A DNA stretch of 34,568 bases from Micromonospora haikouensis (lineage in GTDB: Bacteria; Actinomycetota; Actinomycetes; Mycobacteriales; Micromonosporaceae), in contig NZ_FMCW01000049.1 of the NCBI RefSeq assembly GCF_900091595.1, forward strand, positions 1 through 34,568. Reading direction: 5' to 3'. The notes beneath the pieces are model-generated. The model was not told the origin of the DNA. It did not search any database and worked only from the letters and a program-made list of their open reading frames with translations. This document shows positions 1 through 7,280 of this stretch, one piece after another. Numbering within the stretch: the first letter of the stretch is position 1; the number at the start of each line of letters is the position of its first letter. The translations under genes and the position numbers were made by a program.

Positions 1-325
1 GCCATCAGGGCCCTGCTGGTCGACGCCGCCGATCCGGCCGGCTACGACCCTGACCGCATGTCGTTCACACAGGGCGTCCGGGTCGTCCGCCGCCAGGTCA
101 CCGACCAGGCGGCCATCACCCCCTGAGCGCCTGAACACCGCCATTGCCGACACCATCGCCGAACTCCTGCACCACCGGCTACCGCCACGCCGACACCGCA
201 CCTGCCCCCGCGCGATCAAACGCGCCCGCCACAACTCCTACCGCGTCAAACGCCCCGCCGACCGCAACACCCGCCACCCCAGACCACCCACACCCCGCCT
301 GGCCTGCCCAAACACCCTTATCTGA
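1..325 (+). pseudogene. IS4-family transposase C-terminus, frameshifted
   Basis: The reading frame at 1-126 encodes a DPDRMSF...VVRRQVTDQA stretch typical of the C-terminal part of actinobacterial IS4-family transposases, then stops at 124-126. The adjacent frame continues without a break from about 125 to a stop at 323-325 and encodes the expected basic tail (RLNTAIADTIAELL, then CPRAIKRARHNSYRVKRP). Removing one C from the C5 run at 119-123 would join the two frames. The gene therefore carries a single-base homopolymer lesion, either a real inactivating mutation or a sequencing error. Programmed frameshifting is possible but not expected this close to the C-terminus. The N-terminal part lies outside the window. 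Confidence 0.7.
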
Positions 326-335
326 ACGGCATTGC
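317..335. repeat. IS terminal inverted repeat (right end of left element)
   Basis: The 19-bp sequence cttatctgaacggcattgc ends the left element. Its reverse complement begins gcaatgccg, the same nine bases that open the right-hand element at 34234. Across 19 positions the two ends agree at 15. The stop codon of the transposase frame (323-325) lies within it. Confidence 0.65.
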
Positions 336-337
336 AC

Positions 338-427
338 CTAGACCGGGGCCACCAGGGCGCCGGTCCCGACGCCACCGATGGCGAGGAGAGCGATCGTTGC
401 CCAGATCGCGAAGCGTTTGTTCTTCAT
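338..427 (-). pseudogene. Signal-peptide ORF, probably truncated by the IS
   Basis: A 29-residue frame on the minus strand begins MKNKRFAIWATIALL and has a basic start followed by a hydrophobic stretch, the layout of a signal peptide or membrane anchor. A good ribosome binding site (gagaaagg) lies about 6 bases before the ATG at 425-427. The frame stops at 338-340, only three bases outside the terminal repeat of the left IS. The simplest reading is that IS insertion removed the rest of a secreted or membrane protein gene and that the stop is fortuitous. A genuine 29-residue membrane peptide is the alternative. No family is recognised. Confidence 0.45.
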
Positions 428-708
428 AGGGACCTTTCTCGGGATTGACGGAGATTTCCGTACGGCCGATTGCTTGTCACGACGGCGGAACAGGCCAGCC
501 CGGGGTGCCCGTCACCGGGGTGCCGCTTCTCGTGGTGGTGAAGAGCTCCGGTCGCCGAGAACCGTCACGCTGCCAGCTGCGGCGGAGTCGCCCGACCACC
601 GCCCGCGACGGCGACGGCGGCGGGCCGGAGGTGACCTTTCCGTATCGCTCTGTTCATCGCTCGGCTTTCCTTGCCAGGGGGATCGGGAGCGGAGGAGCGG
701 CGTCATCC

Positions 709-719
709 AGAAACTTTCT
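709..719. promoter_or_regulatory. GAAA-N-TTTC palindrome 1
   Basis: The sequence AGAAACTTTCT is an 11-bp inverted repeat around a central C. It has the GAAA-C/G-TTTC form reported upstream of Streptomyces xylanase and related genes. It lies about 395 bp before the GH5 start, so a direct role there is uncertain. Confidence 0.35.
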
Positions 720-797
720 ACGCCGACGCTACGCCCTGACGTCGACGTTCGTCAATGAGTGGGTTGCTGCGGGCCGGAAACTATCGGAGCAGAACCG

Positions 798-808
798 GGA
801 AAGTTTCC
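798..808. promoter_or_regulatory. GAAA-N-TTTC palindrome 2
   Basis: The sequence GGAAAGTTTCC repeats the GAAA-N-TTTC pattern 79 bp after the first copy. The longer pair cggaaact (775-782) and agtttccg (802-809) also forms an 8-bp inverted repeat across it. The 429-989 stretch holds no gene I can support, only these boxes, so it may be a long regulatory region for the cellulase or the remains of a lost gene's promoter. Confidence 0.35.
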
Positions 809-989
809 GTCTCGCCGGTGGTGGGGCCCGAGTGGCATGCCCGGACGGCGATCCTGCGGCTCCGCACCGTGTTCGCGTTGGCGGCGACGCGCTGCGTGCG
901 TCGCGCTCGGTGGCGGTCCATCCCGTGGCCCGACGCTGGGCGGGGGGTGGCACGCGGGTGGTCCTCGACCGGACGCGCCGGCCGCAACC

Positions 990-1019
990 TTGCCCCATTC
1001 ATGCATGTGCATCTATTCT
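990..1019 (+). promoter_or_regulatory. Candidate GH5 promoter with internal palindrome
   Basis: A possible -35 box TTGCCC (990-995) and -10 box TATTCT (1014-1019) are separated by 18 bases. The spacer contains the palindrome atgcatgtgcat (1001-1012), a plausible operator. This would give a leader of about 90 nt that includes the hairpins at 1031-1052 and 1060-1075. The boxes are weak matches and this is inference. Confidence 0.3.
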
Positions 1020-1030
1020 TTGGCGGCCAT

Positions 1031-1075
1031 CGACTGCCAACGCAGGCAGTCGAAATATCGTCGAATCGCTTCGAC
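1031..1075 (+). promoter_or_regulatory. Two hairpins in the GH5 leader
   Basis: Two perfect inverted repeats lie 40-84 bases before the GH5 start: cgactgcc/ggcagtcg (1031-1052, 8-bp stem, 6-nt loop) and gtcgaa/ttcgac (1060-1075, 6-bp stem, 4-nt loop). They could be leader RNA structures or operators. Neither is followed by a U run. Confidence 0.35.
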
Positions 1076-1114
1076 AACCCAGCGTGACGGTTGGTTCGAA
1101 GACGGGAGATGCTT

Positions 1115-2707
1115 GTGAAACCCACACTCAGGAAGGTTCAGTTCGCCTTACTGTCCGGCGTACTGGCGCTGGCCGGAACCACAGCCGTGCTGCCGAGTGC
1201 CGCGTCGGCCGACAGCATGGCCCAGCTGAACGCCACCCAGCTCGTCGCGAACATGGGGGCGGGCTGGAATCTGGGGAACGCCCTGGAGGCCAACGTCAAC
1301 GGGATCCCCAGCGAGACGGCATGGGGCAACCCGGTAGTGACGCAGGCCTTCATCGACCGGGTGAAGGCGGCGGGATTCAAGACGATCCGCATCCCGGTCT
1401 CCTATCTGGGAAACATCGGGTCCGCCCCGAACTACACGATCAACGCCGCCTGGCTGAATCGGATCCAGGAAATCGTCGACTACGCCTACGGTCGTGGTCT
1501 GTACGTGCTGATCAACATGCACGGCGACGGCTACAAGACCGTCACCGGCTCCTGGTTGATCTGCGACTCGTCGAACCAGACGACGATCAGGGACAAGTAC
1601 CAGAAGGTCTGGCAGCAGGTCGCGACCAGGTTCCAGAGCTACAGCGAACGCCTCATCCTCGAATCCATGAACGAGGAGTTCGACGGACAGTACGGCAATC
1701 CCACCCAGCCGTGCTACTCGAACATCAACGCCTACAACCAGATCTTCGTGGACACGGTCCGGCGGACCGGCGGGAACAACACCTCGCGCTGGCTGCTCGT
1801 CCCCGGCTGGAACACCAACATCGACTACACCGTGGGCAACTACGGCTTCGTGCTGCCGACGGACCAGAACCGCTCGTCGTCCATCCCGGCCAACGAGCAG
1901 CGGCTCATGATCTCCGTGCACTACTACGATCCCTGGGACTTCGCCGGTGAGGAGAACGGCACCATCACGCAGTGGGGGCCGGCCGCCACCAACCCGGCAC
2001 GGAAGTCGACCTGGGGACAGCAGGACTTCATGGACGGGCAACTGAAGAAGGTGCGTGACACCTTCGTCTCGCGTGGCTACCCCGTGTTCGTCGGTGAGTA
2101 CGGTTCGGTCGACAAGACGTCGGCCGACTCGACGAACAACAGGTACCGCGCGGACTACGCGCGCACCCTGGTGTCCAGCGCCAAGAAGTACGGTGCGGCC
2201 ACCGCCTACTGGGACAACGGCTACAACGGGGCGTACGGGTTCGGGCTGTTCAACCGCAGCAGCGCCACGGTCACCCAGCAGGGCATCATCGACGCCATCA
2301 TGAGCGCCGTCGGCAGCACCACCCCGACCACGCCGCCGACCACCGCCCCGCCGACCACCCCGCCGCCGACCACCCCGCCCCCGACGACCCCGCCGCCGTC
2401 GGGCGGGCGGTCCTGCTCGGCGTCGTACACCCTGACCGGCCAGTGGCAGGGTGGCTTCCAGGCCGAGGTGCGGGTGACCGCGGGTAGCTCGGCGATCAGC
2501 GGTTGGACGGTGACCTGGACCTTCGCGAACGGGCAGCAGGTGTCGCAGGCGTGGAGCGCGACGCTGACCACCAGCGGCTCGACGGTCACCGCCCGCAACG
2601 TCAGCTACAACGGTTCGCTCAGTGCCGGCGGCAGCACGACCTTCGGCTTCCTGGGGTCGTCGAGCGGCACCAACGGCGTACCGTCCTTGTCCTGCGCGGC
2701 GAGCTGA
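1115..2707 (+). CDS. GH5 endoglucanase with C-terminal CBM2
   Basis: A secreted beta-1,4-glucanase of 530 residues. After a signal peptide (residues 1 to about 34, ending in an AxA-type site) comes a GH5 barrel with the GWNLGN motif, IRIPV, the acid/base Glu in ESMNEE (about residue 187) and the nucleophile Glu in FVGEYG (about 328). A Pro-Thr linker (about 402-430) leads to a family 2 cellulose-binding module (about 433-530) with its terminal Cys pair. The GTG at 1115 is preferred because gggag (1104-1108) sits 6 bases before it; the ATG at 1109 has no room for a ribosome site. A strong hairpin follows the gene. The subfamily was not determined; cellulose is the likely substrate, but mannan or xyloglucan cannot be excluded. 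Confidence 0.9.
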   Translation: MKPTLRKVQFALLSGVLALAGTTAVLPSAASADSMAQLNATQLVANMGAGWNLGNALEANVNGIPSETAWGNPVVTQAFIDRVKAAGFKTIRIPVSYLGNIGSAPNYTINAAWLNRIQEIVDYAYGRGLYVLINMHGDGYKTVTGSWLICDSSNQTTIRDKYQKVWQQVATRFQSYSERLILESMNEEFDGQYGNPTQPCYSNINAYNQIFVDTVRRTGGNNTSRWLLVPGWNTNIDYTVGNYGFVLPTDQNRSSSIPANEQRLMISVHYYDPWDFAGEENGTITQWGPAATNPARKSTWGQQDFMDGQLKKVRDTFVSRGYPVFVGEYGSVDKTSADSTNNRYRADYARTLVSSAKKYGAATAYWDNGYNGAYGFGLFNRSSATVTQQGIIDAIMSAVGSTTPTTPPTTAPPTTPPPTTPPPTTPPPSGGRSCSASYTLTGQWQGGFQAEVRVTAGSSAISGWTVTWTFANGQQVSQAWSATLTTSGSTVTARNVSYNGSLSAGGSTTFGFLGSSSGTNGVPSLSCAAS

Positions 2708-2723
2708 GCAGGCCGTGAGCCGA

Positions 2724-2752
2724 CGGGCCGGGCGTCAACGACGCCCGGCCCG
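2724..2752. terminator. 13-bp stem terminator between convergent genes
   Basis: The arms cgggccgggcgtc and gacgcccggcccg form a perfect 13-bp stem with a 3-nt loop, 16 bp after the GH5 stop and before the end of the convergent protease gene. It probably serves both strands. No U run is visible, as is usual in actinomycetes. Confidence 0.75.
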
Positions 2753-2838
2753 CGCGGTCGCGGCGCTGAGGCCCGGAGCGGTCGCTCGCGTGCCCCTGCC
2801 ACCCGCCATCGACCTGGTCGGCGCGGCAGCCGTGCGGG

Positions 2839-4089
2839 TCAGAGCGCCGGGGACAGGTACAGGAGGCGGTTGGGTGAGCCGGCCCCCGGGTTGATCACGA
2901 CCGGGCTGGCGACGCCGAACAGGTAGCTGGCCACCTGGGCCGGCGTCCAGGTCGGGTTGTTGCTGAGCACCCGGGCGGCGACGCCGGCAACGAGCGGCGC
3001 GGCGTGCGAGGTGCCGCTGATCGTCTGGGTCGCGGTGGTCGAGCTCCACCAGGCCGACGTGATGCGCTCGCCGGGAGCGAAGATGTCCAGGCAGGGGCCG
3101 AAGTTCGACCAGCTTGCCCGGTTGTCGTTCATCAGCGTCGCGCCCACGGTCAGCGCGGTCGGCACCGACGCGGGTGAGACGGTGCAGGCGCTCACGTTCG
3201 AGTTGCCGGCGGGGACCGTCACCGTGATGCCGTCGGCGACCGCGTTCGTCACGGCGGCGTCGAGCGCGACGGTGGGGCTGGTCAACACGCCGATGTTCGC
3301 CACGGCCGGCTGCCCGGCGGGGTGGTTGGCGATCATCCAGTTGATCCCGTTGATCAGCATCGACAGCGTGCTCGGCAGGGCGCAGTCGAACACCTTGACC
3401 GCGACCAGCACGACGTTCTTGGCCGCCCCGAAGGTCGTCCCGCCGACGGTGCCGGCGGCGTGGGTGCCGTGCCCGCTGCAGTCGTTCGCCGGCAGCGTGC
3501 CGTCGACGGCGTCGTAGCCGTATACCGCCTGGCCGCCGAAGTCGGCATGGCTGATCTGGATCCCGCTGTCCACGATGTACGCCCGGACGCCGGTCCCGAC
3601 GCTGGTGAAGTTGTAGGTGCCGCTGAGCCCCAGCGATGCGTCGACCCGGTCGAGGTTCCACGGCGCGTTCGTCTGGGTGGTGGCCAGGCTGGTCAACCGG
3701 TCCTGCTCCACGGCCGCCACCGCCGGGTCGGCGGCCAACCGGCGGGCCACCAGCTCCGAGGTCCGCACGGAGAAGCCGTTCAGCGCGTCGCGCCAGACCT
3801 GGTCCGGGCGGAAGCCGTACCGGTCGGCGAGGCGGGCCACGCCCGCGTGTCGATCGTCGACCGAGCCCCCACCTTCCTTCAGGGAGACCACGTAGCTGCC
3901 GGGCACGCGGGCGGTTTCGCCGGCGCCGAGGATCTCGCCGGCCGTCCCGGACGGCGCTTCGGCGATGGGTGCCGCGGTGGCCGGTCCGGCAGCCATCGTG
4001 AGGAGCATGGTCGCGGTGGCGAGCGTGGCCGTGACGGCGGTTCCGGCTCGACGCCCTCGGGCGAAGATCGCGTGGCGGTGGATTCCCAT
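2839..4089 (-). CDS. Secreted subtilisin-like serine protease (S8)
   Basis: A 416-residue extracellular protease. It has an N-terminal signal peptide (about 1-40), an inhibitor I9-type propeptide (about 60-135, with GSYVVSLKEG and ALNGFSV), and a proteinase K/aqualysin-like S8A domain. Catalytic residues are visible: Asp in YIVDSGI (about 174), His in SGHGTH (about 207), oxyanion Asn in VPAGN (about 296) and Ser in GTSHAAP (about 361). Where family members usually read NMSLGG, this one has NIGVLT, a small local deviation. There is no C-terminal binding domain. The ATG at 4089 follows an aagggagg site. Its job is probably extracellular protein breakdown or maturation of secreted enzymes; substrate specificity cannot be read from sequence. 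Confidence 0.9.
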   Translation of the reverse strand: MGIHRHAIFARGRRAGTAVTATLATATMLLTMAAGPATAAPIAEAPSGTAGEILGAGETARVPGSYVVSLKEGGGSVDDRHAGVARLADRYGFRPDQVWRDALNGFSVRTSELVARRLAADPAVAAVEQDRLTSLATTQTNAPWNLDRVDASLGLSGTYNFTSVGTGVRAYIVDSGIQISHADFGGQAVYGYDAVDGTLPANDCSGHGTHAAGTVGGTTFGAAKNVVLVAVKVFDCALPSTLSMLINGINWMIANHPAGQPAVANIGVLTSPTVALDAAVTNAVADGITVTVPAGNSNVSACTVSPASVPTALTVGATLMNDNRASWSNFGPCLDIFAPGERITSAWWSSTTATQTISGTSHAAPLVAGVAARVLSNNPTWTPAQVASYLFGVASPVVINPGAGSPNRLLYLSPAL

Positions 4090-4262
4090 CTCCCAGCCTC
4101 CCTTGTTCCGACCATTCCGGCGGCCGCGCGACGTGCCGATCGAATGGCCCGGAAGATTTTGGGGGAGCGTACAACGGATATTCGATCTGATTCCACGGAC
4201 GAATTCGCCGATCCAATCGATACGAGTCTTTTTGAGCGTGGGGTGAGAAGAGTGCCGGTCTG
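4090..4262. other. Protease upstream region
   Basis: This stretch separates the S8 protease start from the TnpB relic. It is locally AT-richer around 4155-4235 and must hold the protease promoter, but no box is convincing enough to place. Confidence 0.3.
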
Positions 4263-4488
4263 ATGTATCAGGGTAAGTCCGTGCACGACGCCGGTTGGGC
4301 CGGTTTCACCGGCATGCTGGAGTACAAGGCCGCCCGGTACGGGCGGACAACTCAAACGACCGTGGAGCGCGGGTAAGACCGGGACCCGTCCCGGCACCGC
4401 GCGGCGAAGCGGTAACCCACCCGGAGGCCGCGTGTTCCACACGCAGCGTGGAGGGAACCTCCGTCCTTTAGAGCGGGGAGGATGTCAA
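4263..4488 (+). pseudogene. TnpB (IS1341/IS605-type) relic with RNA-like right end
   Basis: Residues GKSVHDAGW...GMLEYKAARYGRT, encoded at about 4272-4346, match the conserved segment before the zinc ribbon of TnpB proteins. The frame stops at 4374-4376 without the CxxC zinc ribbon or the last RuvC Asp, so most of the gene is gone. The following 110 bp, ending in the block near 4461-4488 (ccgtcctttagagcggggag, then gatgtcaa), resemble the conserved right end of actinobacterial IS605/IS1341 elements. In that family this end encodes the 3' part of the guide (omega) RNA. The terminal stem is imperfect here. This is a dead element that may retain an RNA scaffold fossil. Confidence 0.6.
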
Positions 4489-4585
4489 GGGGGCTGGCTG
4501 CTGATCCGCCCGCAGGGTGCCGCTGTTCGCCACCGAACAGGTGGTCGACGTCGTCGTCCGGAGCCGCCGGCTGACTCCTGCGCCG

Positions 4586-6097
4586 TCACGCTGAGGGAGG
4601 GCCGAAGTGCCGGGTGAGCGAGGCGCGCAGCGTGTCGGCGTCGCCGGCGGACCAGGCGACGAAGCAGTCGGGGCGTACGAGCAGGGCGGTGGCGGTCGTG
4701 CCCTCCAGCGGGCCGGTGACCACGTCGACCCGGTCGCGCCACCCGGCGGCGGTCTCCGCGTAGGTCCCCGTGGAGTCCAGCAGCAGCGGCCGGGCGGTGC
4801 GGGTCAGCTCGGCGAGCCGCGTCGGCCCGTGGTCGCCGTGCACGACCACGTCGGGGGCGCTGCGGCCGGCCAACGGGTCGGCGGGGTCGGCGGGGTCGGC
4901 GGGGTAGCGGACGTCCGCGCCGGACATCAACCCCGCGATGTGCCCGGTCACCTCCGGCAGGCGGAGCAGTTCGGCGAAGAGCTGCCGCAGGCCGGTGATC
5001 TCGTCGCCGGGGCCGATGAGCGCCGACTGCGCCTGGGCGGACATGGCGACCCGTTCGGCGACGGGTCGGCGCTCGGTCTCGTAGGTGTCGAGCAGGCCCG
5101 GCGGTGCCCAGCCGCGCACCGTGCCGGCGAGCTTCCAACCCAGGTTGACGGCATCCTGCAGGCCCAGGTTGAGGCCGGGACCGCCGATGGCGGGGTGCAC
5201 GTGCGCGGCGTCGCCGACCAGGAGCACCCGACCGGCGCGGTAGCGGGCGGCGATCCGGGTGTTGCGGCCGGTCAGCCGCCGGAGCAGACCGGGGCCGTCG
5301 GGAGCGCCGACGGGGAGGTCCGCGCCGAGCACCCGGGCGACGCTGGCGCGTAGCTCCGCCAGCTCCATCGGAGCGTCGTCGCTCGTCGGCGCATCGGGCC
5401 ACTCCGTCGTGGTCAGGAGAGCCGGGCGGCCGGGGAACGGGGCCCAGGCGACCAGGCCGCGCGGGGTACGGGTGTGCTGGAACGGAGGCACGACGCCGTA
5501 CCCGGGGACCCGCAGGCCGCCGGTCGCGGGGTCGAGGAAGGACGCGGGGACGGTTACGGTGGCGGTACGGGAGACCGACCGGTCGTCGGTGACGCCGGGA
5601 AAGTCGATGCCGACGAGGCGGCGCACCGTGCTGCGGCCACCGTCGGCGCCCACGAGGAACCGGGTGGTGAGCTGCGTACCGTCGGCAAGGCAGACCTCGA
5701 CCGCGTCGGGCCGTTGGTGGAGGTCGACGACCTCGTGGCCGCGGCGCAGGTCGACATCGAGCTCGGCGGCCCGGGCGACGAGGGCGGCCTCGAGCTGGGC
5801 CTGCGGCACGCCGAGCACGTAGTGCGGGTTGTCCGCGAGGACCGTGAGATCCAACGGGAACGCACCGAAGGTGAAGGCCGGCTGCGGGGACGGCGGGCTG
5901 CTCTCGCCGCTGAGCCGCGCGTAGAGGCCACGCCGGTCGAGCAGGCGGACGACCTGGCCGACGAGGCCGTTGGCGCGGGGCTCACCCCCGGGCGTGGGAC
6001 GGCGCTCGAGGACGACGGGACGGACGCCGGCGAGGGCCAGTTCGCAGGCGAGCATGAGGCCGTTGGGGCCGGCCCCGGCGATGAGGACGTCGATCAT
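4586..6097 (-). CDS. FAD-dependent aromatic monooxygenase
   Basis: A 503-residue class A flavoprotein hydroxylase of the PgaE/RdmE/PheA type. It shows the Rossmann GxGxxG motif at residues 8-13 (GAGPNG), the GADGGRSTVR (DG) motif in the middle, and GDAAHVHPAIGGPGLNLG for FAD ribityl binding, followed by the usual C-terminal thioredoxin-like domain. It would use NAD(P)H and oxygen to hydroxylate an aromatic or polyketide substrate; the substrate is unknown. The ATG at 6097 is preceded by gaaggg. The frame stays open far upstream, but the flavin motif fixes this start. It lies 122 bp downstream of the tetR gene and is probably its target. A PADPADPADP microrepeat (DNA about 4870-4905) marks a hypervariable spot. 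Confidence 0.88.
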   Translation of the reverse strand: MIDVLIAGAGPNGLMLACELALAGVRPVVLERRPTPGGEPRANGLVGQVVRLLDRRGLYARLSGESSPPSPQPAFTFGAFPLDLTVLADNPHYVLGVPQAQLEAALVARAAELDVDLRRGHEVVDLHQRPDAVEVCLADGTQLTTRFLVGADGGRSTVRRLVGIDFPGVTDDRSVSRTATVTVPASFLDPATGGLRVPGYGVVPPFQHTRTPRGLVAWAPFPGRPALLTTTEWPDAPTSDDAPMELAELRASVARVLGADLPVGAPDGPGLLRRLTGRNTRIAARYRAGRVLLVGDAAHVHPAIGGPGLNLGLQDAVNLGWKLAGTVRGWAPPGLLDTYETERRPVAERVAMSAQAQSALIGPGDEITGLRQLFAELLRLPEVTGHIAGLMSGADVRYPADPADPADPLAGRSAPDVVVHGDHGPTRLAELTRTARPLLLDSTGTYAETAAGWRDRVDVVTGPLEGTTATALLVRPDCFVAWSAGDADTLRASLTRHFGPPSA

Positions 6098-6219
6098 GAT
6101 CGTGGTCCCTTCAGGGTGTGCGTCATCGCCACGACGGGCGCGGCGCGCTGCCGGCCCGCCGTGCAGGTGTGACGCGACTGAGGCGTGGGTGGGCCGGTGG
6201 CCTGGGCGGGGGCCGGGCT

Positions 6220-6840
6220 TCAGCGGGGCGGCGCCGGGAGGCCGGCGGCGACCTGGGCGAAGGCGTCGGTGATGAGGCGCTCGATCGGGGTGGGCGGGTC
6301 GCCGCCGTCGAGGTAGTGCTGCATGGCGACGCCGACGGCGGCGCTGGCGGCGGCCGCGACGAGCCTCGGATACATGTCGGTGGCGAGGTCGGTGCCGGTG
6401 CGCTCGGCGACCGCGGCGGCCAGCCCGGCCTCGGCGATCGCGGCGGCGCGCAGCCGCTCGCCCTGCAGCGCGGGCTCGGCGAGCATGGTCCGCACGCCGG
6501 CCACCCACTGGGCATGGGCGGGGGACGGCATCGCCTCGACCTCGGGGCCGGGCGTGAACTGTTCCAGTGCGGCCGCGGTGAGCGCCACCCAGAGCGGCTC
6601 GTCGGCGGGGCGTTCGCGCAGCGCGGCTGCGGTGCGCAGGCTGCGGTCGAGGTGGCGGCAGGCGATCGCCTCCGCCTTGCTGGAGAAGTAGTTGTTGAAG
6701 GTGCGCGGGGAAACGCCGGCCGCCTCGGCGATGTCCTCGACGCGGACGTTGTCGTAGCCGCGTTCGGCGGTGAGGTGGATCGCCGCCCAGCTGAGCGCCG
6801 CCCGCGTCTCGGTCTTCTTGCGCTCCCGCAGCCCCGTCAT
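6220..6840 (-). CDS. TetR-family transcriptional regulator
   Basis: A 206-residue repressor. The N-terminal helix-turn-helix spans about residues 10-55 (ALSWAAIHLTAERGYDNV, VEDIAEAAGVSPRTFNNYF), and the C-terminal ligand domain is of the kind found in MftR-like regulators. The gene starts only six bases after a -10-like hexamer, with no Shine-Dalgarno sequence, so its mRNA is probably leaderless. The inverted repeat 20 bp upstream (6860-6874) overlaps the putative -35 box and is the likely site of autoregulation. The flavin monooxygenase gene follows in the same direction, suggesting ligand-induced control of both genes. The ligand may be the monooxygenase substrate. Confidence 0.88.
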   Translation of the reverse strand: MTGLRERKKTETRAALSWAAIHLTAERGYDNVRVEDIAEAAGVSPRTFNNYFSSKAEAIACRHLDRSLRTAAALRERPADEPLWVALTAAALEQFTPGPEVEAMPSPAHAQWVAGVRTMLAEPALQGERLRAAAIAEAGLAAAVAERTGTDLATDMYPRLVAAAASAAVGVAMQHYLDGGDPPTPIERLITDAFAQVAAGLPAPPR

Positions 6841-6846
6841 GCCGCC

Positions 6847-6874
6847 ACACTAGCACTAGTTGCGTGGGACGCAA
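6847..6874 (-). promoter_or_regulatory. tetR promoter and palindromic operator
   Basis: Reading the minus strand, TTGCGT (6869-6874), a 16-base spacer and TAGTGT (6847-6852) form a promoter whose transcript would begin at or next to the ATG at 6840. The perfect inverted repeat TTGCGT-ggg-ACGCAA (6860-6874) covers the -35 box and the start of the spacer. This is a classic position for TetR autorepression, and the sequence resembles operators of TetR proteins of this type. Confidence 0.6.
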
Positions 6875-6988
6875 ATATGCGCGCTCCGCAGGAATTCGTC
6901 GTCGGGGTGCTGGCCGCCAGCCAGGACTGGGGCCCAGACCAGGGAGAACCCCGGTCCGTACGCCGCGCCGGCGGCACACACTGCTAAC

Positions 6989-7010
6989 CGTCCGGCTGAG
7001 CAGCCGGACG
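6989..7010 (+). promoter_or_regulatory. Leader hairpin before the small peptide gene
   Basis: The arms cgtccggct and agccggacg form a perfect 9-bp stem with loop gagc, ending 27 bases before the ATG at 7038. It is either a leader structure controlling the peptide gene or an operator. Confidence 0.4.
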
Positions 7011-7037
7011 CTCCATCAGGGTGAAGAGGGGTACGAC

Positions 7038-7211
7038 ATGAGGCGCAAGACCGTGCGGATCGACACCATCCCGGCCGACGGCGTGGAACTGGCCGACGAG
7101 CAGCTCGCCCGGATGCTGGGTGGCCTGCCGAGGCGGGACGCCGGGGGTTCGTCGAAGACCATCGACGACATCCCCAGCGGGGGCCGGAACGACACCGACA
7201 GCGACTTCTGA
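7038..7211 (+). CDS. Small double-glycine leader peptide, possible RiPP precursor
   Basis: A 57-residue protein with an excellent ribosome site (gaagagggg, about 6 bases before the ATG). The middle reads VELADEQLARMLGG. An ELxxEQLxxxxGG stretch of this kind is typical of leader peptides cut after GG by C39-type peptidases. The remaining 27 residues (LPRRDAGGSSKTIDDIPSG and an acidic DTDSDF end) would be the core; it has no Cys but is rich in Ser, Thr and Asp. No modification enzyme with a recognised RiPP family is next to it. The convergent neighbours are a DapF-like half protein and a half-length MFS protein. RiPP precursor status is an inference from the leader; it could be an unrelated small regulatory protein. 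Confidence 0.55.
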   Translation: MRRKTVRIDTIPADGVELADEQLARMLGGLPRRDAGGSSKTIDDIPSGGRNDTDSDF

Positions 7212-7217
7212 TCAGCC

Positions 7218-7258
7218 GCCGGCGCCGACCCGCCCTCCCCGGGCAGGCCGGCGCCGGC
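7218..7258. terminator. Inverted repeat between convergent genes
   Basis: The arms gccggcgcc (7218-7226) and ggcgccggc (7250-7258) form a perfect 9-bp stem around a 23-nt loop. They lie between the stop of the small peptide gene (7211) and the end of the convergent DapF-like gene (7281). Probable two-way terminator. Confidence 0.5.
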
Positions 7259-7280
7259 CGCTCCGGGCGGCGGGGAGGCG

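Larger units (their letters stand above)
1..335 (+). mobile_element. IS4-family insertion sequence, 3' end only
   Basis: This is the distal end of an IS4-like element, cut by the window edge. It contains the C-terminal part of a transposase reading frame and ends in a terminal inverted repeat at 317-335. The reverse complement of that repeat matches the outer repeat of the second element at 34234-34252 at 15 of 19 positions, so the two elements look like relatives in the same orientation. The transposase stop codon lies inside the terminal repeat, a compact arrangement common in IS elements. The family call rests on the transposase C-terminal sequence and on the N-terminal domain of the right-hand copy. 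Confidence 0.75.

Noticed and set aside
445..1950. Long open frame of about 500 codons overlapping the GH5 gene start
   Set aside because: It runs out of frame through the GH5 coding region, is Arg/Gly-rich and shows no family; it is a by-product of high GC.
2320..2400. Repeats of ccgaccacc type, also at 23070-23145
   Set aside because: They encode the Pro-Thr linkers of the two CBM2 enzymes; no CRISPR or satellite pattern.
4855..4910. Tandem gtcggcggg repeats
   Set aside because: They are in frame within the monooxygenase gene (PADPADP) and represent a coding microrepeat, not a separate element.
6098..6979. Upstream in-frame extension of the flavin monooxygenase
   Set aside because: It lies antisense to nothing functional but overlaps the tetR gene in another frame; the GxGxxG motif and ribosome site place the start at 6097.
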